DNA of 64,000 nucleotides from Apostichopus japonicus (taxonomy: Eukaryota; Echinodermata; Holothuroidea; Aspidochirotida; Stichopodidae), in the NCBI RefSeq assembly GCF_037975245.1, contig NC_092563.1:18467594-18531593 (forward strand), read 5' to 3'. The number at the start of each line of letters is the position of its first letter. Position 1 is the first letter of the stretch. The position numbers and the translations under genes were made by a program. Shown here one piece after another: positions 52,169 through 62,500 of the stretch. The notes below the pieces were generated by a model. It saw only the letters and a list, made by a program, of their open reading frames with translations, was not told the origin of the DNA and did not search any database.

Positions 52169-52544
52169 CAGTGGCGTAGGAAGGTACTTTTGAGTGGGGG
52201 GGCTGAAGACTGATGGCCGGCCTGGGGGAGGGGTTTAAGGGGAGGGGGTGTCCCCCTCCCCTTTGGAATTTTTTGCATTTCCAGGTGGCCTCAGATGCAA
52301 TTTGGTGCAATATAGCACACTTCAACACCCACTCCATTTTGTAAACTTAATTTTGTATTTTCAACTGGCCCTAGATGCAATTTGGTGCTCCAAATGAGAT
52401 TTTTTTCTCATTTGGAAATGAAAAAGGGGTTTTCTGACCTGCGAACCGGGGGGGGGGGCGGAATGATACTTCCGCCCCTCCACATTTTTCACTGGGGGGG
52501 GCTGGCGCCCCCCCCCCCCCCGCCCCCCGGTTCCTACGCCCTTG
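52169..52544. mobile_element. Non-autonomous hAT-like element, 376 bp
   Basis: The left end is CAGTGGCGTAGGAA and the reversed right end is CAAGGGCGTAGGAA. Perfect 8-bp target duplications CTCACAAT lie at 52161-52168 and 52545-52552. CAGTGGCGTA is a typical hAT terminus. The interior has subterminal G/C runs and two copies of a CTAGATGCAATTTGGTG-like motif, but no transposase. Confidence 0.87.
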
Positions 52545-52552
52545 CTCACAAT

Positions 52553-53347
52553 TCAAACTGATAGAGCCTAAACGTGAGTATTTCTCGAGACACTTGTTTA
52601 CAAAATATTCTTAGAAGTACAGCTTGAGCTAGCTGGAACAATATTTTTGTCATGATTGTGTACGTTTAAGTGTTTTGTGCTTTTTCGCACGGCCAGCATA
52701 CATTTATCCCCACAACGGATGATAACAATGCCTGGCCCTTAAACGTCGACCATAGCTGAAACATTTTTTTCATTGTGACTTCTATAGAATTTTCTACAAT
52801 GATGTACTCATTCGTACTAGAAATAAAAGTTACGTTTGCAGCCAGGCCGCGCCGAGAGAATAATGGCAGACAATACGTCTCAGAAGTGTTCTTACTTCTC
52901 ATTGGTTAAAAACAAATTTCCTAAAACACTACTTTACATTAATTCACTGAATACAGCCTTTCAAGAATGTGGATGTGGTAATAAATATTGGTAAAAATGT
53001 AAAAGATTCAAAGTTGGTATTCCAGAAAATGGGTGCATATCTGAAAAATTAGAAAGAACCCCACATAATATCAAATGAAAGATTCAAACTTTAAGCCAAT
53101 GACAAGTTTTCTTTCACAAAGGGTGGTTCGTTCGCGCTTGGCGCTTGGCGCTAACACAATGCCTTAGACCTACGTACGTACAGTACAGTATACAGTATAC
53201 TGTCATCGCTGCACTGCTTGGCGACCAGTCCTAGTATTTCATAGTTTGTTCCCGCAGAAGCGCTTAGCCGTCACATTTGACGAGACTTGACACGACTGGA
53301 CTTCACCTTCAACGGCCGCTTGTATTTTTATATGAATCTAAAGCAAC
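52553..53347 (+). promoter_or_regulatory. Likely promoter region of the right-hand locus
   Basis: GC content rises at 53120-53330, just before the first candidate start codon. The stretch includes CGCTTGGCGCTTGGCGC and the perfect palindrome ACAGTATACTGT (53192-53203) within a run of CAGTA/TAC words. No TATA box in a standard position could be assigned. The promoter role is inferred from position. Confidence 0.35.
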
Positions 53348-53358
53348 ATGTCACAAGT
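53348..53358 (+). CDS. Possible shared first coding exon (ATG plus 8 nt)
   Basis: ATGTCACAAGT is followed directly by the consensus donor GTAAGT, and the ATG has A at -3. It encodes Met-Ser-Gln plus two bases (GT). Both the acceptor for the transposase-like ORF (exon start 53682) and the acceptor at 56347 need exactly two leading bases and give Val at the junction. Either or both joins are possible. A codon run this short could occur by chance, so transcript data are needed. Confidence 0.45.
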
Positions 53359-53706
53359 GTAAGTTGACGTTAAGCCCTTGAAAGAGTTGTTTGGTTTATA
53401 AAAGTACAGATTAAATAACTGTTATGCCTAGGCTTTACTAGCCTAACTGTTCTGCTACTTATTCGCCTATATAAGATTAGAAGACTTTATAACTAAGCCT
53501 AGGCTATGTCTTACAAGTAACAGCCACTAGTACAATGCAGGGCCTACACTGTGGCCTACCATTGTATCAAAGTTTATAAGCCTAGCTAGCGCAGGCCAAG
53601 ACTGAACTATTAAAACTGAGTGTGCATTAATGCTGTGAGGTTTGTCCAGTACTTATGCCAAGCCATCCTAATAAAGCCTAGCCAAGGTTTTGTTAGATTA
53701 GGCCTT

Positions 53707-56238
53707 ATGGCATCCTTGCAGATGCAAAGTTGTTCAATATGTAACACTTTCAGGACCATTACTTTCAAAAAGTTGTTACATCACATAAGATTCTCACATA
53801 GTATTGAACCCAACTTCTCCATAAGATGTGGAATAGATGGTTGTGAAAGAAAATATCGGGTGTTCAGCACGTTTTATTCCCATCTGCGGAAATTTCATAA
53901 AAGAGTGTTCGATGTTAACATAAGGCATGACAGTAACTCTGGTGGGCATGAGGATACTGAAGTAGGCACAAGTCTAGTGACGGAAAACATTGGTTTAGAA
54001 GTTGATGATGTGACTCATAATTCGCATAAAAATAGTCTTGCAGAATCAACTGGAATAAGTGCTATCGATGCTGCTGCTCTGGGTGATGGATCACACATCA
54101 GAGAAATCGGTGAAAGATCCACGGAAAGAGACTTTGCTCTTTTCATCTTAGGCATGAAAGAGAAGCATAAACTACCACTTACTGTTACAAATAGCATAAT
54201 ATTAGAGCTATCTGAACTCATCTATAACAGTTCAAGGGATGATAGCACAGAGATCAAAGAAAAACTTTCAGCTTCTGGTTTCACAGTGGCTAAAAATCCT
54301 GATATCTTTAACTTTATCGATGAAAAGTTTGAAAAGAAAAATAACATCTTTGAAAAGTTGGCCTCAGACTATAAACAGGCAGCTTTTTATAAGGAGCATT
54401 TTGGTTTAGTTGAGCCAGTTGAACATGTGCTAGGTTCCACCTGTGGGAAAGATGATACATTCATTTATGTACCATTGCTTGATACTCTAAAAAGTCTTTT
54501 AAGTCATGATGATATTTTAGCAGAAGTTCTGAAGTCCCGTTCTAGACATGGGGACAAGCGATATGAGGATTACTGTGATGGTGAAGCATTTCAAAATCAT
54601 CCCCTATTCTCTTTGGAGCCACATGCACTCCAAGTTCATTTTTATTATGATGATTTTGGTGTGGTGAACCCACTTAGAAATAAAGCTAACAGCTACAAAG
54701 TTGCTGCATTTTATTTTGTTCTTGGAAATTTATCCCCAAAGTTTCGGTCAAAATTGTCATCAATTCAGCTTGTTTGCCTCTGCTGTACAAGATTAATAAA
54801 ACAGTATGGCTTTGGGAAAGTGCTCAAACCGCTTCTTGAGGATGTTAAAGTCTTAGAAAGTAAGGGGGTGACAATAACAACTTTAAACCAGGAGGAGTTT
54901 ACATTCAAGGGTTGCATTAGTTTGGTTTCCATGGATAACTTGGCAGCACATCAGTTAGGAGGCTTTCAGCAACATTTTCATGCTGGTAGAATATGTAGAT
55001 TTTGCATGGCAAGTAGTAATGACATTCAAGATCATTTTGATTCATCCAGTTTAATCGAAAGAACAAGTGTTGGTCACAAACATCAGGTGCAGTTAGTTAT
55101 GGAAAATCAAGGTCTTAGGCATGTTTATGGAGTAGCTTCTAAATCTGTTTTGTCAGATTTGCAATACTTTGATGTAATCAGTTGTCTACCACCTGATCCA
55201 GCTCATGATTTGCTCGAAGGACTTGTTCCAGAATTAATGACGAAGGTTGTGACAACATTTATTCAGGATGGCTTTTTCACTTTGGAATCTTTTAACAGTG
55301 CTTTGAAACTTTTTCCCTTTGGAAAAAGTGATCAGAAAAGCAAACCAACTTGCAATACCACTGCTAACCTGGGAAGTTTCAAAATCAAACAAACAGCATC
55401 TCAAACATGGTGCCTGATGAGATTATTGCCTTTAATCATAGGAAGCTCAATTCCAGAGGGAAATGAATACTGGGAACTATTTTTGTCACTTATGGATATT
55501 TGTGAAATTACATTTGCTCCCTCTATACCATGTGAAATGGTTGCATACTTGGAATATTTGGTGCATGGATTTCTGGTTGCTCTGAAAGAGCTCTTTCCTG
55601 AAGATAGAATTAAACCCAAAAGTCATTACTTATTGCATTACCCTCGTTCAATATTGAAATATGGACCTCTTGTTCACTGCTGGACAATGAGGTTTGAAGC
55701 TAAACATGCATATTTCAAAGAAATTGCCAATAGGCAGAAAAACAGGCGGAATTTGTGTAAGACATTGGCAAGGCGTCATCAATTACTTATGTGCTATTAT
55801 GGAGCTGGTCAGAATTTTTTGGATGACAAAATGACATCCAACTCAGGAGGGGACATTCAAAAGTTACATCAGTTTTGTGATGGGATTCAGAGAGCTTTGA
55901 AAAGTCAATTTCCAAGCATTGAAGAAGTGCATACATTAGCTTTTGTTGAATTACACAGTTCATTGTATGCAAAAGGTTGTTGCATGGTTCTAGAGGCAAG
56001 AGAAAATAGGTTGCATGAATTTGGCAAAATAGATGCAATCTTTATCAAAGGTGGTAAAGTGTATTTTGTTTTGATGGTTTTGCGCACTATTGGTTACAGT
56101 CAACATTTCCATAGCTATGTATTGTGTTTTCAACAAAAATGGGTCATATTTGCTTATGAAGATTTTGCTTGTCATTTACCCTTATCAATTTACACAAATC
56201 AAAATCAGAGAATGGTAACACTTAAGTACTTTGTTTAG
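53707..56238 (+). CDS. C2H2 zinc-finger protein with TNP2/CACTA-like transposase core, single ORF
   Basis: 843 codons from the ATG at 53707, with no stop or frameshift. If spliced from the exon at 53348, translation would enter at 53682 and add about a dozen residues. Residues 9-31 (C9, C12, H26, H31) and 41-64 (C41, C46, H59, H64) are two C2H2 fingers. The core has SMDNLAAHQLGGF (Asp410), the knuckle CRFC (C430/C433), PPDPAHDLLEG (Asp497/Asp501), SHYLLHYPRSI, then GPLVHCWTMRFEAKH (Glu664). The order D, Cys knuckle, DPxH, HYP...GPL...RFE resembles TNP2-type transposases of the CACTA/EnSpm group, so D410, D497 and E664 are candidate catalytic acids. No terminal inverted repeats were recognised. 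It is either a recent element copy or a domesticated gene. Confidence 0.8.
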   Translation: MASLQMQSCSICNTFRTITFKKLLHHIRFSHSIEPNFSIRCGIDGCERKYRVFSTFYSHLRKFHKRVFDVNIRHDSNSGGHEDTEVGTSLVTENIGLEVDDVTHNSHKNSLAESTGISAIDAAALGDGSHIREIGERSTERDFALFILGMKEKHKLPLTVTNSIILELSELIYNSSRDDSTEIKEKLSASGFTVAKNPDIFNFIDEKFEKKNNIFEKLASDYKQAAFYKEHFGLVEPVEHVLGSTCGKDDTFIYVPLLDTLKSLLSHDDILAEVLKSRSRHGDKRYEDYCDGEAFQNHPLFSLEPHALQVHFYYDDFGVVNPLRNKANSYKVAAFYFVLGNLSPKFRSKLSSIQLVCLCCTRLIKQYGFGKVLKPLLEDVKVLESKGVTITTLNQEEFTFKGCISLVSMDNLAAHQLGGFQQHFHAGRICRFCMASSNDIQDHFDSSSLIERTSVGHKHQVQLVMENQGLRHVYGVASKSVLSDLQYFDVISCLPPDPAHDLLEGLVPELMTKVVTTFIQDGFFTLESFNSALKLFPFGKSDQKSKPTCNTTANLGSFKIKQTASQTWCLMRLLPLIIGSSIPEGNEYWELFLSLMDICEITFAPSIPCEMVAYLEYLVHGFLVALKELFPEDRIKPKSHYLLHYPRSILKYGPLVHCWTMRFEAKHAYFKEIANRQKNRRNLCKTLARRHQLLMCYYGAGQNFLDDKMTSNSGGDIQKLHQFCDGIQRALKSQFPSIEEVHTLAFVELHSSLYAKGCCMVLEARENRLHEFGKIDAIFIKGGKVYFVLMVLRTIGYSQHFHSYVLCFQQKWVIFAYEDFACHLPLSIYTNQNQRMVTLKYFV

Positions 56239-56346
56239 AGAAACATTAATACTTAAAATAGAGCATCTCATTCCTTATCATTGTTACTTTGAACTTCAAA
56301 GGTTAGAAGAAACAACTTTTTAGTTTCTATATATTTGTGTCTTCAG

Positions 56347-56576
56347 TGAAGCACTTAAACGGTACCATGTAACTTATGGATCCAGAAAAAGGGTTTTCTT
56401 ATGTAGTGCAAGTGATGTAGAACCAGAAATCAAATCTCAATTTGGGATAAAGAAATTTCGGCTTGAGGTCTTTGATAAAGACTTTGACGACTGGGTGGAC
56501 ATTGACGGTGATATAGAAGAAGAGCAGATGGAAGATAAAGCAGTTAAACTGAATGTGATTGGTGAAAGAGATGAAG
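56347..56576 (+). CDS. SAMD3-like gene, exon a (possible ubiquitin-like fold)
   Basis: The acceptor is GTGTCTTCAG and the donor is GTAAGT. It encodes EALKRYHVTYGSRKRVFLC, then FRLEVFDKDFDDWVDIDGDI and AVKLNVIGERDE. The alternation of short strands ending in an acidic DxDxxxDW-type stretch suggests a PB1-like or ubiquitin-like domain; that is inference. The frame has a stop (TAG at 56321) and no Met upstream, so an earlier exon must supply the start. Confidence 0.8.
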
Positions 56577-59500
56577 GTAAGTATAAATGCTTCTTGTACA
56601 CGATTGCAAAAAGATTGTTGTCCAGAAAAATTTGCCTATCAGCAGCATGTTTATTACCATTTCATGAAGGAGCCTTATTGGCATAATATGATGTGTGAAC
56701 CCCATTTGGAACTTATTGGTACTTGGGTAGTTCCAAGGATAATATATGCACATAAAACATTCTTGTATGAATGTATGTACATTGTCATAACCTCTCCTCA
56801 TGGCTTTCCCCCTACAGTAGTGGAAAGTTTTGGGATATTTGACAGGAGGAAGTCACTATAGTATTCATATTTGAAATTTCAGGGAAGCTTTAAGATAAGA
56901 AATTATCACAGTCTGAAGGTATTCTGCAAGGGACAAATTGGTATGCCAAAGTTGAATACTACTTCAAATTTTCATTGTAACAGTTTACAGTTTGCAATAT
57001 CAATCAAAAAGCATTACTGTCTAATGAAAGTGCTAATCAATATCAAATTGGTTAGCAGTTGAAGATTTAATAGTAAGTAGCAAATTGCAATGCAAATCCA
57101 GTTATTTTGTTTCTTGTACTTATGAGCAACACATATTTAATCTTTACATCCTGGGGTTTTGCAAATTAGAAAAATAATTTATAATACATATTTTGGACAC
57201 TCCTTTCCTTTGTCAGTTGCATGCCTCAGTGCCAGTTCATTTACAAGCTCTTCAAGTTCAGATGACACCATTATATTGGCTGGAAATGAAAGAGATGTAC
57301 CTTGTACCAGTGATGTTTCAGACAGGTAAGACATGTAACATTTCATGTTTGAATTATTATCCTACCTTGACAGAAGCAAAAAAGAGCTTATTTAAGGGAA
57401 TAAGCAGTTGCCCCAAACTAATTTGCAATATCAGCTAAACCTTGCAAATTTCTGGTGCTGACCTTACAATTATATTTTATGGCATTTTAGAACATAAATA
57501 TTGCATATAAAAGACAAATCTAAGAGTTATGGTGCATGAATTCAACAATTCAGTAACAAAAACATTGTCACATGAGTAGGAAGAGCCATAATAGAAATAT
57601 TATACTACAGTATACTAATTCAAATCAGGGTGACTGCATTTTCTCTTTAAGCTATCACTACAATATATTAGGGTATGGGGGGTGGGGGGTTGGTGGAACT
57701 TGGTTGGTTAACAGTAAGTCCCACACATTCCCTAAAGAAGTTCAGTACAAAGCCCCTTATTTGAAGAGGCCATTTAATATGAAGTCACATTTTGCTAAGT
57801 ACTGACATGCATGTTCAACAACTTACAGCTGAAGTAGTGAAAATCAAGCTGTTCAACCTGTGTCAAAGTATAATCTGTATTGTTCATGTAAAATTTGTTT
57901 AGGGTCACTTTATTGAAAGTGCTAATTCTATACATTTTGCTAATAAAGTTTTGTTTACCCTTTTTGCATGCTTGATAGTTTTCATGAAGAAGAAAAGTTC
58001 TTGCCATGGCCAAACAAGTTTGAGCTGCATCAAGATGATGTTAGGAGAGACATCTTGGTAGAACTATTAAAAGGGGGACCTGTCAGCAACAGAATTAAAT
58101 CTGCTGTAATCCAAGCTACATTTGACAAAATGTGTTTGTTTACTGTGTAAGTACCTTTCCCTATTTGAATATTAATATTTTGTCTTTTCAATCACTAATG
58201 CTAAACCAGTGTAAATTTTTGCCTTCAAATGTCATACGCATGCATAATGCACAAGTCTTTGGAATCTTGACTTTTCAACATCTCAGAATTACTAGCTTTG
58301 AAATATGTCAATGTGTAAGTATGCCATCTTTGAAATTGTGGTGTTATTTAACCTGGAACAATAACACCTTTGGAAGCCTGTATTTTCGCATTTGATTTTT
58401 TGCATATAAAGACGTCATGTGTCAATAACCTACAGATTTTAATATTGTGGAACCTTGGAATGATGTGGTTACAACTTTGTTAAAGTTCTGTTGATATTTT
58501 AACTTCAGATGGGGATATCCACATTACCAAAACAAACAAGCTCAGACAGCGACCTCAAATATAAAATCATAGCCTTTTAGCTGACTCAGCCTGTCTGGGG
58601 GGAATGGGGGTGCTAGGTAAGGTACTTAGTACAAGCAGGACTTGATGGTTAGTGGGTAAATGGGTGAACTTTTCACTGTTATTATTAAGTTGCAAAATAA
58701 GTTGTTGATATTATTTTAAAAATGTAATTTTTGGTGTTTGTGTGTGTAAGGTTTATTTCAATCCCAGATCAACATCAGACTAAAACAAGGAATTAAGAAT
58801 TACATAGTAAAAACAAAACAATTTAGACAATATATCTTCAAGAATGATACAAGAGACCACTATAGAGATGGTCCGCAGTATCCCGTAACATAAGAAATTT
58901 CTATTATGGGAGATCATTGGGCCTGTATGAGTCTCACCCAACCAAGCCCTGTCCTGCTGATATGAAGGTTAAAAACTGGAGCTTTTGGAGCCCCAGACAG
59001 TACCATCTTTTCCTTTCACTCCACATTTTAAAAAGGCTCCCCCAATATACTAAATCCCCCCCAAAAGAGTTGGTTAAGTGGGTAATTGCCCCCCCCCCCC
59101 TCCTAAATTTTACAGCTGGCACTAACCCTGTATGTGAATCAACTATAAAGTGATATTCTTTTTTGTAGGTATCCTACTACAGATCAATACAATACAGCAG
59201 CTAAAGCAGTCATAAAGTCCTTTCCAAACTTGGCAATCAAATTACCATTCTGTGAGCCTTATGTAAGTATATGATTAAGCTCTTCATTTATTATCTAGAA
59301 GGTGGGCGTATATGTACATATAAAAAGCCCCTGACTAGATTGTGTAATTTCGACTACTTTGTACAAAACTACCACTACTAATGGTATCAGTCAAATTGGT
59401 GCTTTTCAGGTAGACAGGAGACTATTTTCACTGTATTTGCTTAATTGTCAAAAGCCATTTTTATATCCAGTAGCTGGTGCTAGTGAAGAACTATGTACAG

Positions 59501-62500
59501 CTGGATCTTTTTAATAAAGACATCAAATGATGGGGCATTCAAAACTAGATTGTTTCTCCTGCCATTTCAAGGGCAAAATCTTACATCCACTATAGATTAA
59601 TTTTGCTGTTGGTTTGTAAAAGTACTTTTCAGTTTGAGGGAACTTAACTGGGTGGATGCAAGGGTTGAACTGCTGCAGCACAGGGTGGGTGGGGGAGGGG
59701 GGGATATTGTAGTCTGGGGTCTTGTATACATGCAGATGTTTGCACATTAGCCCCCTCCTGTGACATATATGTATACATACATATTCATATAATTTACTGG
59801 CCTACCTGAGAAGATGCATGAACCAGTACACATTGTGCATGCATCTGACATGAATGTCCAGATGTGCATGCTTGTAAGATCAAGGTGTCTACTCTTTAAA
59901 ATGGGTGAGGTGACATGATGAAACATGTGCATAAATTACATTGTGAGGTTGCCGAGTTTTATACCTAACAATAGTGTTGAAGTTTAATTTGAATTGTTCA
60001 GCTGTTTTTAAGACCTTGTAACAAAATTACAATATACTTTGTGTTCAAGTGTTCATCACAATTTCATAGCTCTTTAAATTACAAGTCCAGACTGAAGAAA
60101 GGTATTTTAACAGAATATGTAACATTGATATCAGATTATCTCATCATACTGCAGCTTCCATTCATTTTTGCATCTTGGTTTTGTAGGATGCATTGAAAAA
60201 TGCACTCAAAGATAAGTTCAGAAATGAGAGGAGACACATGACGAGGGATGTAGTTGTGAAGAAGAGGAAGACATCTACACATGCAACAACTGACGAGGGA
60301 GAACGAAAAGACGGAGCTGATTGGACTCTACCTGAGGGTGAAACAGAGGAGACTATCAAACTGCACATTAAGGAACTACAAAAGGAATCAACAAAGAAAA
60401 AACAAGACAAGAACAAAATTAAGTCATTAATGGCACTGACATTTGGAGAGAGGAGACTTGTACTTGAGGAGAAACCACCAATAGCAGAAATCAGAGGCAA
60501 ATTTCCTACTCTATTTTGTGCAGAACAGGTAATTTCAAACATATGATTCCTAATTATTAAGACTTATGATTATAATGTTCTACACTGGAAATTGTTGGTT
60601 TGACGAAATCATAAGCCAATGTTAAAGCTTGTGTATGTAAGGGTGAATGAACTTGTGTTCATGCTGCATAGCTTGCTCTCAGGATTTCTCAGGAAGGGAA
60701 GCTTCCTTGAATCATAGCTGATATTCATGAAACACAGTGCAATAAGTGTTAAAATTGTCAGTTACTGGCTTCTTAAAAATCCCTTAGAATGTTGATTGCA
60801 TTTGGTTAGTAGATGATTCCTACCTTTTTTTGTTCAAGAATCATTTGAGGTAGACAAAGTTCAAGGAAAAGGGTCATGAGTGCATTTTGCCACAAATTAA
60901 CCTGCCAAGTGAGCTAATCATAGCTGTTTTATTTACCATGGAAGAAACACATTGTTAGCTTTGACAGGGATTTTCAAAAAAGTAGGTGAATCTAAATACC
61001 ATGGATGATATGTAAGAGTATTTGAATGTTTAGAATTTCTACTAAAATAGAGGTTTGACTGAAGAAAATCATGAATAACTGCCAAAACAAGATTCTTTTA
61101 CTGACTTAATGATCTAACACGAATACTTGGCTGAAAGTTCCTGTTTGAAAGTTATTTATTAATACAATGTCATTATCATCCTTTTTATTACCTTAATTCA
61201 TAGATCATAGAAGATTTTTCAGCCATCATCAGTTGGGATGCAGTGTCGGAGATGTTCTACAAAAATCTTGATGACATTGCAGCAAAGATCATCACCTACA
61301 ACACAAATCACTCAAAGGGCACTCTTCGATTCCTTGTTGAATACAACAACTTTATTCAGCAATTGACAGAAAAAGACAAAAGGGGTAAGTTAACATCTCA
61401 AAGTGCTGAGTTAATTACCAAAAATAATAAAAAAGTTTACTATTATGTAGACTAGGAGATATGTCTTAACAGTTTCAGTTGAGACAAGCATTTTGTCAGC
61501 TTCTTAAAATATAAATTAGTTAAACTGATGGCAGATGTTTGAAAACTTAAAAAAAAATCCAAGGTCTTTCAAGATAATGAAGAAAAATGTGGCCAATCCT
61601 GTTTCATATATACAGGATAATCTGAGCAAGGAGACAAGTTGTGACCATATGAGGCAAAGTAGCAACAGTGTCGTCATTGGATGAATTAGATGGTTTACTG
61701 AATCCTGCAATAAAACATTAATTAAGGAACACTTCAATGTAGTTATTTTTAAGAGTGCAGAGATAAAACTGCATTGATACACTACATCAACTTACTAAAT
61801 CATTATGTTATTTTCAGGAAATCAGCATGAAATTTTTTACTGTTGTGTTACATTTTACATTCATTTACACTGAATGAAGACAATAACTTCAGTGTTTATT
61901 TCTGCTACAGATGCTACATGGACCGCAGCTCTCTGGATACTACCTGGCTTCCTGAAAGAAGATCGCAACTTTCTGTTTATAAACAGTGATGATGATGTAA
62001 GCTTCCCATTTTAATAACCCTTTCATTAGTTGGTGTATTATTTGTAAACTTGCAAAAGATGTAAAGAGTAATATGTCGATAACCCTTCTAAGGCCAAAGA
62101 AATCTATGCAATGCTGATCGGGGTGTGTGTGAGGCCTCGGTTTGTAAACACTATACCTCAAGAAGTGAAAGATGGTTTGCACTTCAAGAGTAATATGTAG
62201 ATAGCCCTGGTGAGCAGATGATCCCTATTTTTTCTTTGAATTAAAAGATAACACAAGGTAACCCTTGGTGAGTAGGTGGTTCTTCCTGTTTTTGATTGTG
62301 GTCAGAGGTCATTTGAGATCAACAAACATGAAAACCTGAACCCTTTAATTACCACCACATATCATGAATTGAATTTAGGTAGCATTTGGTAAGTAGCAAA
62401 TCCCGAATGTTTTGTATGGAGGTCACAGTTCACTTGTCTTCAATTAGAGCCAAGTCTTAATAAAGTTGATCGCTGAAGAAATGATAGTTGGTTTCAAATT

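Noticed and set aside
58508-58560. ATG-starting stretch after a TTCAG in the intron between SAMD3-like exons c and d
   Set aside because: Exons c and d join in phase without it and it lacks a good donor.
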